A DNA stretch of 64,000 nucleotides, taken from positions 62,001-126,000 of IMG/VR virus record IMGVR_UViG_3300020477_001008. One strand, written 5' to 3'. This stretch comes from a virus. The position numbers and the translations under genes were made by a program. Shown piece after piece: positions 28,121 through 36,252 of this stretch. The first letter of the stretch is position 1; each line of letters starts with the position of its first letter. Below the pieces are notes generated by a model, which was not told the DNA's origin, searched no databases, and saw nothing but the letters and a program-made list of their open reading frames with translations.

Positions 28121-28887
28121 TAATGACAATCTTCCGGCTTTGGTTCTTGATGTTTTTCAGCATCAAAGTAATAGTTAAAATTACAATGCTGATCTAACCC
28201 ATCTATAAGTTCTTTGGTAGCATAAGGCCAACCTGTTACTACTGGTCTTGCATTTTCTTTTACTTCTCCTTCAAGAGATGTAACGTAATGTGCTGATCCA
28301 ATAGCAAATATTACACATTTATTATATTTTGGTTTTATAGTAATATCGTTTAGATAACGCATTGGAAAACCTTTTGACTCAACTAGTTTTATATTTTCTT
28401 CCCAACGATTTTTTTGTTTTGGATATTTTTCTAAATGTTTTTCACAACCTTCTTTACTCGGAAATATTAAATGTCCACCTTTTTCATCTGAAAGGAAATG
28501 CATAAAAGCATAAGGTCCATATTTGTTAATTGGTTCTGTATGTAAATCATACCAACCTCTTTTGCTAAAGCTTTTTGTAAACAACTGTAACCCTTCTAAG
28601 TTTGTTTTAGGTACAGGTGTTTCTGTTAATGGCTGTAGCACTTCATTTATTCTATCCATATATAAATCAATTAATATTTTATTTTTATGTATATCTGTTC
28701 TATGTACAGTATAATTGTAAGTTGTAGCATTAACCCCAGAGTTTCTAAAGTTTGGTAGTATTGCTTCTCCTGGCTCTAGTTCAGTTGTTCCTGCTTGAAA
28801 CATTTCTCTTTTAATATGTTCAACAGTTTCTTCATTAAGAAAATCATCTATTTCCCAAATTTCGTTTTTAACTATTTCGTTCCACAT
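28120..28887 (-). CDS. 2OG-Fe(II) oxygenase (prolyl-hydroxylase type), paralogue B
   Basis: A 255-aa paralogue of the 26161 protein: DLHTEPINKYGPYAFMHFL, GGHLIFPSKEG and SAHYVTSLEGEVKENARPVV give the same His-x-acid, His and Arg layout. Both share the ending PVVTGWPYA/AVITGWPFA. It sits between the B12-type radical SAM gene and SufC with overlapping start/stop codons at each side, so it is part of the same coupled operon. The substrate is unknown. Confidence 0.8.
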   Translation of the reverse strand: MWNEIVKNEIWEIDDFLNEETVEHIKREMFQAGTTELEPGEAILPNFRNSGVNATTYNYTVHRTDIHKNKILIDLYMDRINEVLQPLTETPVPKTNLEGLQLFTKSFSKRGWYDLHTEPINKYGPYAFMHFLSDEKGGHLIFPSKEGCEKHLEKYPKQKNRWEENIKLVESKGFPMRYLNDITIKPKYNKCVIFAIGSAHYVTSLEGEVKENARPVVTGWPYATKELIDGLDQHCNFNYYFDAEKHQEPKPEDCH

Positions 28888-30668
28888 TATCTTTCGTGTC
28901 CTATTGCTATTACATTTGCATTTTTCATTCTTGCATCAGTACCATACATACTCATATCAAACTCTTTTTTCCATTCGTTAACGTCAGATTTAACAACATC
29001 TAAAGGATATATTGTGGACATCTCGTCAACTATACTTTCTTTATGATGCCAAATTTGATATATTTCATCAGAACGTAAACATCTACTAAAATAAAGATAT
29101 GTAGCCAAATCTTGTACTTCAGTTCTTTCTTCATCACAAAATATTTTTGTAATGATATCTCTATTTTTTCCAACCAACCATTTCATAAGTGGCATATTAT
29201 CTAAGTTATTATAAAACATTTTTATTTGATCTGCAACCGATGTACCACGTTCCACTAGGTATTTAATAGAATTTGATAGGGTTCTTGCATTATAAAAGTT
29301 ATGGTAAAACCACCAATAATCAAACATTTTCAATAATTCTGGTAAATCATATGATGAACATTGGTGCATAATTTCTATTTCTTCAAACTCATATGTACTT
29401 CTTTCATCTCTAAATTCTGGTTCGTTGTGTAATTTTTTATATCCAAGTCCACTAAAACTATAAGGAAATGCAAGTATTTTAGATTTAACTTTATATTCTT
29501 TTCTAAATTGTTTTGTGTATATTTCTGTATTTGGTACAAGATTTAAAAAATAAGAACGCATAAAATCAATACCAAGTTCATAATCTTTGTTTAAACTGTA
29601 TAACCAACTGTCTGCTGTTTCACCTGGTAATGCAATAATCATTTCACTTGTAACAGGCAATCCTTTTGATTTAAAACTGTCAATTAACGGCAATAACTTA
29701 TCATTATTAATGTTTGCTCTGTTAATAACTTTTAATGTTTGTTTGGCGTGTGTTTGAAAACTTACTTTTAGGTTACGTTGGTCTGCATCTAAATTGTTAT
29801 GTATAATATCTATAATTTCTGGCAACCACTTACTGCCATTCTTTGCAAGTCCTGAGTATGATATCTTAGGATTATTACCTGTTGCTTCTTTGTTTGCTTT
29901 CATCTTCTTTACAACATCTAAATCTCTAGGTAGCATACCAAAGTTAGCATCAAGTATTTCAAGCTCTGCTATGTTTGTGTGCTTGTATAAGAAGTCTAAT
30001 TGTGCATTAACAGGATCCATATCAAACTTTGTAACTTTAGATCTTGCTTGTCCACCCCAATCACAAAATGCACACTTAAAAGGACAACCACGATTAGTTT
30101 CAAAAGATGCTTTAACTCTTTTTTCTTTTGCAAGTATAGAATCAAATGTACCGTCTAAGTATGGTGTAGGCATTTCATAAGTTTCAATTTGATATAATTT
30201 ACGTCCTACTTCAACATTATTCCAACCAATACCAAATCCTCCATCGTGAGTTTGCATTGGTGCATCAATATTTTTTAAAAAATTGCTAACTAATTTTTCT
30301 CCTGGACCTACCCAAAATATATCTATGTAAGGATGTTCTTTTGCAAACTGTTCTGCAAGTTCTGGGTCTTCAGGTATATTAGGTCCACCATACATAGCAA
30401 TACCGTTTGGATTTACATCTTTGTAATGACTCATTAATTGATCGTTGTATGCTTGATTCCAAACATAACAAGTCAAACCAAATATATCAATGTTTTTAAA
30501 TTGTTCTGTGTATTCTTCTACAGGCTTAAATTTATATAATGGTTCGTTAAATGTGTAGTTTTCTTTTATTTGTGGAATTTTATTACAATAGCTTATGAGA
30601 CAAGCCGCGGCATATGGTAGCCACGTTTCGTGAATTACAGATATGGTTCCTAATTGTACTGTTTTCAT
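28887..30668 (-). CDS. B12-binding-type radical SAM enzyme
   Basis: A 593-aa protein. The N-terminal about 150 residues look like a cobalamin-binding-like Rossmann domain (DIFGLTCYVWN, GIAMYGGPNIPEDPE, IFWVGPGEK), followed by a radical SAM domain with RGCPFKCAFCDWGG (CxxxCxxC, near residue 195) and barrel strands such as SFQTHAKQTLKVI and SEMIIALPGET. The B12 site lacks an obvious DxHxxG motif, so cobalamin use is uncertain. Start: the ATG at 30668 is used; the longer frame opens with TTG. Such enzymes do radical methylations or rearrangements. It needs Fe-S clusters, and sufC/sufD follow in the operon. Confidence 0.82.
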   Translation of the reverse strand: MKTVQLGTISVIHETWLPYAAACLISYCNKIPQIKENYTFNEPLYKFKPVEEYTEQFKNIDIFGLTCYVWNQAYNDQLMSHYKDVNPNGIAMYGGPNIPEDPELAEQFAKEHPYIDIFWVGPGEKLVSNFLKNIDAPMQTHDGGFGIGWNNVEVGRKLYQIETYEMPTPYLDGTFDSILAKEKRVKASFETNRGCPFKCAFCDWGGQARSKVTKFDMDPVNAQLDFLYKHTNIAELEILDANFGMLPRDLDVVKKMKANKEATGNNPKISYSGLAKNGSKWLPEIIDIIHNNLDADQRNLKVSFQTHAKQTLKVINRANINNDKLLPLIDSFKSKGLPVTSEMIIALPGETADSWLYSLNKDYELGIDFMRSYFLNLVPNTEIYTKQFRKEYKVKSKILAFPYSFSGLGYKKLHNEPEFRDERSTYEFEEIEIMHQCSSYDLPELLKMFDYWWFYHNFYNARTLSNSIKYLVERGTSVADQIKMFYNNLDNMPLMKWLVGKNRDIITKIFCDEERTEVQDLATYLYFSRCLRSDEIYQIWHHKESIVDEMSTIYPLDVVKSDVNEWKKEFDMSMYGTDARMKNANVIAIGHER

Positions 30669-30727
30669 AATGCTATTGTCCAAACCTAGATTGTTTTACA
30701 CGACAATTATAGTGTTATTTAGTTTGT

Positions 30728-31459
30728 CTATTGATATTTTTTTGCTTGTTTTAGTTTGCTTAAAACGTCACGCCAACTCACTCCGTGAGCAATATAAGGA
30801 TAACTTTGTTCTCTGTTGAAAGGTAGTATGCCGTATTTGACACGTTGAGTTCCTGGTGCCTGATGAATAATTTCGTTGTCGTTTATTTCAACTAGTTTTT
30901 TCATAACAGTATCACTAACTCCAAAATAAACTGTGTTTCTTGTACAAGCTGACAATGGTATATGTTTATCTATTGTTGGTACATCATTTAAAAGAACAAA
31001 AGGATGACCTTGATGTGTTAAAATTACAGGAATATTTTTTTTGAATTTATGAATATGTTCAGCCAGGTTGCCTGTATTGTGATCCCATATTAAATCCCAA
31101 TCTTCATCTATATGATCATCATAGTTTATTGGACCATTAACAAACGTATATTCTCCATTAAATTCAAAAAATTCTTTCAGCCAGTCTTGCTTTTCATTAA
31201 CTTGTTCTTCGGTAGTTCCAAATTCTAAAATATCATAATTTACTGCTTCAACGTCTGATGAATTACAACTTTGTATAGCATAAAAGAAATCACAATTAGT
31301 AAAACCTCCAGCTATTAAAATTTTTCTTGGCTTTAATAATTTAAAATAATGAAATAACAGTTCGTAATCAGATAATGAAGTTATTTTTGTGGCTGTGTCG
31401 TTCACAAATATCTTATGATAACGTATATTGGTTTCGTAGTTTTTAAATGGGTATTTCAT
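30728..31459 (-). CDS. Putative Rossmann-fold enzyme (methyltransferase-like), unknown
   Basis: A 243-aa protein. KPRKILIAGGFTNCDFFYAI (about residues 44-63) resembles the glycine-rich strand-loop of a Rossmann or SAM-dependent methyltransferase fold, and EDWDLIWDHNTGN could be the acidic strand end. I do not recognise it firmly. The ATG at 31459 is chosen because a late element ends 8 nt before it; the longer frame would start inside the previous gene. It lies between the two radical SAM genes, so a shared pathway is likely. Confidence 0.6.
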   Translation of the reverse strand: MKYPFKNYETNIRYHKIFVNDTATKITSLSDYELLFHYFKLLKPRKILIAGGFTNCDFFYAIQSCNSSDVEAVNYDILEFGTTEEQVNEKQDWLKEFFEFNGEYTFVNGPINYDDHIDEDWDLIWDHNTGNLAEHIHKFKKNIPVILTHQGHPFVLLNDVPTIDKHIPLSACTRNTVYFGVSDTVMKKLVEINDNEIIHQAPGTQRVKYGILPFNREQSYPYIAHGVSWRDVLSKLKQAKKYQ

Positions 31460-31467
31460 TATATACG

Positions 31468-31475
31468 TATTTATT
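31468..31475 (-). promoter_or_regulatory. Late-type promoter element inside accessory operon
   Basis: The minus strand reads AATAAATA directly after the stop codon of the 31476 gene and 8 nt before the ATG at 31459. It would give an internal late transcript for the B12 radical SAM/Suf half of the operon. Confidence 0.65.
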
Positions 31476-32609
31476 TTATGTTTGAATATGTAAGTTGGGA
31501 TCACCACTTTGTTTTTGTATTACAGTATTAGACGACTTCCATTTACCATTTTCACAACTTCTCCAACATCTACGTAACTCACGTTTTTTTGTAGTCCACG
31601 CATCAGTAATTTCTTTCCAAGCTGGCTGGTGCCAAATTTCCATTAATGAACGTGTATTAAAGTTGTTAAAATCGTTTTTGTAATGTTCTACTAGCCATTC
31701 TTCTTTTCTTGCTAATTGATGTATTGATAAATCATATTCCTCTGACAAATAACAACAAGGCCATATTCTACCTTTAGGATTCAAATACATTCTATGGTCG
31801 TCAATACCTCTGCAAGAAATACAAGTTTCTTCTTTTACTTTTAGTTGTTTAAAAACTTCTTTTTTAATCTCTTCAGTTTTCTTTGTTTTTATTTCTTCAA
31901 CTTCTTTAACTCTTTCAATTCTTTTTTCAGGTTTTTTCTTTGCAACTTTTACAGCTTCTTGATAATCTTCTTCTGGTGGTGGCTCTCTAGTTGTAACTTC
32001 AGCTGAAAAATGTGCAAATCCTAATTTTCTTGATAAGGCTTCTGCTTCTTCTACTTGGTGTTCGTTGTGATCAAATATTAACATTTTCCACTCAGCTAAT
32101 CCGCCAGCATTAATATAAGCTTCAACGTTTTGAATTAATTTGTCCCAATCAACTTTTCTTCTATATAAATGATTAGTATCTTTTAATCCATCAATAGAGA
32201 AAGTTATACGTGTTGATCCTATATCCCAATTTGATGATCCTTTGCGTTTAGATGTTTCTCCTAGATTACGCCAAAAGTCAGTTGTACGTCCTCCACCATT
32301 AGTATGAACTCCAACGTTCTTGAAATTTTCTGATGCATATTGATATAAAAATTCAAATTCAGGGTGCATTAAAGAATCGCCATAATTTCCACAGTACCAA
32401 ACATTGACTTTATCAGCTCCTTGAAATAAATCAAACTGTTCTTTCATTTTTTCTAATAAATGAGTAGGTAAATGTTCTAAAGCTAGATCTTCTATAACGT
32501 CACTTGTACCTGGCTTATGTCTAGAGCAATACGGACACCCTGCGTTACAAAAGGTCGTAGGCTCTACCTCAATCGTATGTATATGCTGTGGTTTAATTAA
32601 TGAAAACAT
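31476..32609 (-). CDS. Radical SAM enzyme with C-terminal Cys region
   Basis: A 377-aa radical SAM protein: EPTTFCNAGCPYCSRHKPG gives CxxxCxxC near residue 21, WYCGNYGDSLMHPEF fits the SAM-binding second strand, and TRITFSIDGLKDTNHLYRR the next. A Lys/Glu-rich insert (about residues 225-270) precedes a Cys region (CISCRG, PCCYLSEEY, CWRSC) resembling a SPASM/twitch auxiliary cluster site. SPASM enzymes often modify peptides; whether this one does is unknown. It starts 10 nt after the upstream gene. Confidence 0.82.
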   Translation of the reverse strand: MFSLIKPQHIHTIEVEPTTFCNAGCPYCSRHKPGTSDVIEDLALEHLPTHLLEKMKEQFDLFQGADKVNVWYCGNYGDSLMHPEFEFLYQYASENFKNVGVHTNGGGRTTDFWRNLGETSKRKGSSNWDIGSTRITFSIDGLKDTNHLYRRKVDWDKLIQNVEAYINAGGLAEWKMLIFDHNEHQVEEAEALSRKLGFAHFSAEVTTREPPPEEDYQEAVKVAKKKPEKRIERVKEVEEIKTKKTEEIKKEVFKQLKVKEETCISCRGIDDHRMYLNPKGRIWPCCYLSEEYDLSIHQLARKEEWLVEHYKNDFNNFNTRSLMEIWHQPAWKEITDAWTTKKRELRRCWRSCENGKWKSSNTVIQKQSGDPNLHIQT

Positions 32610-32619
32610 TTGTTAGTAT

Positions 32620-33312
32620 TTAAGCAAATTGGATATTAAATGAAATCGGCCAATGCCCGTAGCTAGACTCTTCTTTTTCACATTTAATCACGTCAATGTT
32701 GCTAATTTTAATATTACTGTTCTGTGTTGTTAATATTTTATCTAAACTGGCATTGTAATTATTTTTATTAGTAAATGTTCCAAAGTCTTTTAAATGATTT
32801 TTTATATTTCTTTCTTTTAAACTTAAAACTTTTTGTTGTTCAATTTCGCTATCTTCAAAATGTAAATCTGTTAAAATTAATGTATTATCATCAATCATTG
32901 AAAGTAATTCTTTACCTTGTTCATAATAAATTTTATAAGGCACTCTGCCAGAATCAAAGCTATTAATCATTTCACTTTTTTGTAGTATTGGTTCTTCAGG
33001 ATCAGGATAGCAAATTGAACTATTAATAATTTTGTATTTTCCTAATTTTAATGTTTGCCAATATTGTCCTTGGGTTTCATCTGTTAGATTTTTAATATGG
33101 TAATTGAATTGCCCAACTTCTACATCTAATTTATTATTTTTATCAATAATACACAGTCCACGTTTTCCATAATTGTTAGTGTAATGATAATTGTAATCTT
33201 TATCTCTTACGTCTTTAGTAAAACGTTCTTTCCATCGTTGTAAAAAATAAATGTCACTATTGAATTGTAGTGCATCGACCTCCCCATTCCAACTAAACAT
33301 TAAAGCTTTCAT
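32620..33312 (-). CDS. Unknown protein, weakly endonuclease/exonuclease/phosphatase-like
   Basis: A 230-aa protein. Scattered features recall the EEP fold: LILTDLHFEDSE in the position of the GDFN motif, NYNASLDKILT, and a C-terminal GHWPISFNIQF in the position of the SDHxPV motif. Key catalytic residues look altered, so the assignment is tentative. Its ATG overlaps the stop of the upstream GNAT gene (TAATG), which fixes the start at 33312. Confidence 0.4.
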   Translation of the reverse strand: MKALMFSWNGEVDALQFNSDIYFLQRWKERFTKDVRDKDYNYHYTNNYGKRGLCIIDKNNKLDVEVGQFNYHIKNLTDETQGQYWQTLKLGKYKIINSSICYPDPEEPILQKSEMINSFDSGRVPYKIYYEQGKELLSMIDDNTLILTDLHFEDSEIEQQKVLSLKERNIKNHLKDFGTFTNKNNYNASLDKILTTQNSNIKISNIDVIKCEKEESSYGHWPISFNIQFA

Positions 33313-33938
33313 TACCAATATTTACTTTGCCTGTAATAAAGTACTCTTGTAGGATCAACATTTTCTCCATTATGGCTATGTTCTATAATTGCGTTAGTAG
33401 GTTTCCATACGTATGATTCGTCAATGTAATAACTGTAAATGTATTGTAGCATATCTGATTTAGGAGAATCGTGAAACAATAGTTCTTTTTCTAAAGTTAA
33501 TTTTTTATAGTCTTCGTCATTGAACCAACTATTATCTCCTACAATATAAGTTCTTTTGTGTTGAAATAATTTATTAATTGCTTTGTCGTTTACATCGTGG
33601 GTCCAATAGTAATGTTTGAATCCATTTTCTTTTGCCCAAGCAATTTGATGTTTCATCATTTTAAATCCATAGCGACCGTGTCTATGTTTTTTAAGTATAT
33701 GATATCTACATTTTCTAATTGATTCTGGTGTACCTGTAATAAAACTTCTTTCAGCATAACTTATACTAGCAACTTCATCATTAACTAATGCTATCCAAAG
33801 ACTACTTTTTTCATCTAAACTATCTAAATCAAATTTCTTTTGAGTATATGTTCCGGCACTACCTTCTGCTTTAGCTTTTTCAAGAAATTGTTCTACTAAT
33901 TCTTTATGTGATGAATTATATTGTATTATACTTTCCAT
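33312..33938 (-). CDS. GNAT-family N-acetyltransferase
   Basis: A 208-aa protein with a GNAT-like core: LWIALVNDEVASISYAERSF as the central strands, then ILKKHRHGRYGFKMMKHQIA, where H-R-H-G-R-Y-G matches the acetyl-CoA pyrophosphate loop (Q/RxxGxG/A), and HYYWTHDVNDKAINKLFQ for the late helix. The substrate is not evident. It overlaps the sulfotransferase gene end by 13 nt. Confidence 0.65.
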   Translation of the reverse strand: MESIIQYNSSHKELVEQFLEKAKAEGSAGTYTQKKFDLDSLDEKSSLWIALVNDEVASISYAERSFITGTPESIRKCRYHILKKHRHGRYGFKMMKHQIAWAKENGFKHYYWTHDVNDKAINKLFQHKRTYIVGDNSWFNDEDYKKLTLEKELLFHDSPKSDMLQYIYSYYIDESYVWKPTNAIIEHSHNGENVDPTRVLYYRQSKYW

Positions 33939-34579
33939 TCTCCTACCCAATCTTTAAACCATTTTAAAAATTCATCTTTATTTTCTATTATATTAAGTTT
34001 TTCATCGTTGCTTTTTGGATTTTGTCGTATCATTATTTCACCATTGTTAGGAAAGTCTGGTAACTCTTCAAACCAAACAGTACGTTCAATGTTTAATTTA
34101 CTTTCACGTTTTTTTAAATCTTCTATACGCCATACTAAATTATCAAACCATTCTTTTTTATAATTAAATGTTTGCCCTTTTTCTAATCCATTAATGCCAT
34201 TATTCTTTTTCCAATCAGGATACCAATACCATTTAAAAGTTGTCCATCCTATTCCGTAACTTATAAATTGCCCAAGTAAATCTTTTCTTTTAACTAAAAC
34301 AATAGGTTTTTGATAAACAAAGTCCCAAATATATTTGCTCATATCAGGACCTGAGTGCATTTTAAATATATAATCAGGTGGTAGTTCTCTTATTCTTTTT
34401 TGTGTTTCGTTATCTATACCTTCAATATCGCCAAGGTCAGGCCAATCAGGATAGTCTGGCTCAAAGTACTCAAATAATCTGTGTTCAGAAAGTGCAATAC
34501 ATTGAGGATATTCATTTGCATACCATTTAGTAACAAAGCTTGTTCCACTTCTTGGAGTACCTATAATAATTTTATGCAT
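33926..34579 (-). CDS. Sulfotransferase-family protein
   Basis: A 217-aa protein with a 5'-phosphosulfate-binding loop at the very N-terminus, IIIGTPRSGTSFVTKW, and a region PIVLVKRKDLLGQFISYG matching the 3'-phosphate-binding R...S motif of PAPS-dependent sulfotransferases. It overlaps the APS kinase gene by 8 nt, so donor synthesis and transfer are coupled. The acceptor may be a lipid, glycan or small molecule; the neighbouring desaturase makes a lipid conceivable. Confidence 0.78.
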   Translation of the reverse strand: MHKIIIGTPRSGTSFVTKWYANEYPQCIALSEHRLFEYFEPDYPDWPDLGDIEGIDNETQKRIRELPPDYIFKMHSGPDMSKYIWDFVYQKPIVLVKRKDLLGQFISYGIGWTTFKWYWYPDWKKNNGINGLEKGQTFNYKKEWFDNLVWRIEDLKKRESKLNIERTVWFEELPDFPNNGEIMIRQNPKSNDEKLNIIENKDEFLKWFKDWVGEWKV

Positions 34580-35009
34580 TGTTTCCTATCGTGTTTAATG
34601 TACCAACAATGGTATCAATCCACCCTTCAGCATTTTTTTCTTTAATAATAATATCTGCATCGTCACCATTAGCAACTATTGGTTTCTCAAACATTTCATT
34701 TGTATCTTCAAAGTCACTTGATTCAATAGTGTCTAACCATATTGTAAAATCAGCATTAAAAATTTTTCTTGTTTCAACTGTAGGACAAATAAAATCTGCA
34801 ACAACAATATGTCCTTCGTTTACTTTTCTATCAGCAAGTTGTTTCATACGTTCTGCTTGTTTTATTCTTCCTTCTTTACTATAATCAAAATTTTGATCAG
34901 TCTTTCTAACAACATCAGCATTAAGCCATTTTGCTTTTAATACTGGTACTAATTTTGAAGCTAAAGTAGTTTTGCCAGCACCTGACAAACCCATTATTAA
35001 TATTTTCAT
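34572..35009 (-). CDS. APS kinase-like protein (PAPS synthesis)
   Basis: A 145-aa P-loop kinase: MGLSGAGKTTLA, then WLNADVVRKT matching the LDGDNVR motif of adenylylsulfate kinase, and VVADFICPTVETRK for the lid strand. CysC is about 200 aa, so this is shortened at the C-terminal side. It would convert APS to PAPS, the donor for the coupled sulfotransferase. ATG and the upstream TGA overlap. Confidence 0.78.
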   Translation of the reverse strand: MKILIMGLSGAGKTTLASKLVPVLKAKWLNADVVRKTDQNFDYSKEGRIKQAERMKQLADRKVNEGHIVVADFICPTVETRKIFNADFTIWLDTIESSDFEDTNEMFEKPIVANGDDADIIIKEKNAEGWIDTIVGTLNTIGNNA

Positions 35010-35758
35010 TTTTCTTTCTTTGATAATAACTTTATAAATTGATATCCTATATCAAGCTCCCACCATTTATATTTGAACGTTGCTTCTTGTGGTTTCCAAT
35101 GGTGATTATTATGCCAGCCTTCTCCCCACATTAATATTCCTAGTATAGGAATGTTTGTTGAGTTATCATCTGTATCGTGATTTCTATAACCAAACGTATG
35201 AGTTAATGTGTTAATAAATGATCCAGCATTCCATAATATCATTGCTGGAAATAGATAAGCGGCAACTAATAACATTGGGTCAATAAGATACCATATTATT
35301 GCTATTACTAAATGAATAGCAAAATACCAATTATGCAATATTAAATGAAACTTTGATCTAATTAATCTTATAACATATCTTGGGTTAGGTGTTTCAAACA
35401 TACTCAGCCATTGCACTCTAAAAAATCCTAAATGTTCAGGAGAGTGCGGATCACCTTCTTTATCAGTATGGTGATGATGTTCTTTATGTATTGCTACCCA
35501 ACCTATACTTGATCCTGTTAAACCATAAAAGCCACATAATGTTCCAAAGTATTCAAACCATTTAGGTGCCTTCCAGCTGTTATGACTTAACAATCTATGA
35601 TATGTCATAGTCATACCAAAACATCCAGTAACAAAATAAACTGCAAATCCAATTAACCAATGATGTAATGATCCATACATAATCATTGGAATAATTGATA
35701 AGTGAGTTATAATTTGTACTAAAAGAAGCAAGTATTGATCTCTAGTATATTTTTTCAT
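35006..35758 (-). CDS. Membrane fatty-acid desaturase
   Basis: A 250-aa membrane protein with the three histidine boxes of acyl-CoA/acyl-lipid delta-9-type desaturases: HRLLSH, HKEHHHH and EGWHNNHHW, with hydrophobic segments between them (ITHLSIIPMIMYG, WLIGFAVYFVTG, VIAIIWYLIDPMLLVAAYLF). The di-iron centre inserts a cis double bond in an acyl chain. Start: the ATG at 35758 is used; the longer frame starts with TTG. It is the first gene of the accessory operon behind a late-type element. Confidence 0.92.
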   Translation of the reverse strand: MKKYTRDQYLLLLVQIITHLSIIPMIMYGSLHHWLIGFAVYFVTGCFGMTMTYHRLLSHNSWKAPKWFEYFGTLCGFYGLTGSSIGWVAIHKEHHHHTDKEGDPHSPEHLGFFRVQWLSMFETPNPRYVIRLIRSKFHLILHNWYFAIHLVIAIIWYLIDPMLLVAAYLFPAMILWNAGSFINTLTHTFGYRNHDTDDNSTNIPILGILMWGEGWHNNHHWKPQEATFKYKWWELDIGYQFIKLLSKKEK

Positions 35759-35791
35759 TATTATTCCCAATATTTTAGTCTATTATAATGA

Positions 35792-35799
35792 TATTTATT
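35792..35799 (-). promoter_or_regulatory. Late-type promoter for the accessory operon
   Basis: The minus strand reads AATAAATA, 33 nt before the desaturase ATG, and forms a divergent pair with the plus-strand element at 35824. It suggests that the desaturase-to-Suf operon is expressed late. Confidence 0.65.
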
Positions 35800-35823
35800 G
35801 TATTTTACAACCGCAGATGTTAC

Positions 35824-35831
35824 AATAAATA
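35824..35831 (+). promoter_or_regulatory. Late-type promoter (divergent)
   Basis: AATAAATA, 19 nt before the ATG at 35851, with AAAGGAAC between them as a ribosome-binding site. Confidence 0.65.
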
Positions 35832-35850
35832 TAAGAAAAGGAACAAAAAT

Positions 35851-36252
35851 ATGTATTGTATAGTATGGAGACATTATAATTTAAACGGTATAACGCCTTA
35901 TGTGGTTAGTAAGTATCCTAATGAGTGGGATTACTATCACCAACCAGAATTAAAGGATAAAAAACGTGGATATAAATTAAGACCAGATAATGCACATAAA
36001 ACAATGGGCGGAAAAGACGTAGAAGAGCTTGGAAAATTTTATAGAGAACAAGTTGCTAATGGAAACGTTGTTGCTAATAAAGTTATTGATATTGATTACA
36101 ATACTATTGAAGATACTTTAGTTTTTAAAAGTAAAGAAGCCTGTGATATATATTTGAAAAAATTGTCAGAAGTAGATTGGACAAAATCTGATCATACAAT
36201 TGTAATAGAAAAAGAGATTAAAAATTTAAAAGAGTTACCAGCATTTCAATAA
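35851..36252 (+). CDS. Hypothetical protein
   Basis: A 133-aa protein (starts MYCIVWRHYNLNGITPY) I do not recognise. The C-terminal half (DTLVFKSKEACDIYLKKL) looks like an alternating alpha/beta domain. The ATG at 35851 is chosen because AAAGGAA lies 7 nt upstream and a late element just before; a longer frame from 35788 would include the promoter. Its stop overlaps the ATG of the following gene (TAATG). Confidence 0.65.
   Translation: MYCIVWRHYNLNGITPYVVSKYPNEWDYYHQPELKDKKRGYKLRPDNAHKTMGGKDVEELGKFYREQVANGNVVANKVIDIDYNTIEDTLVFKSKEACDIYLKKLSEVDWTKSDHTIVIEKEIKNLKELPAFQ

Noticed and set aside
31460-31507. Longer start for the 243-aa gene
   Set aside because: It would begin inside the preceding gene and before the late element at 31468-31475.
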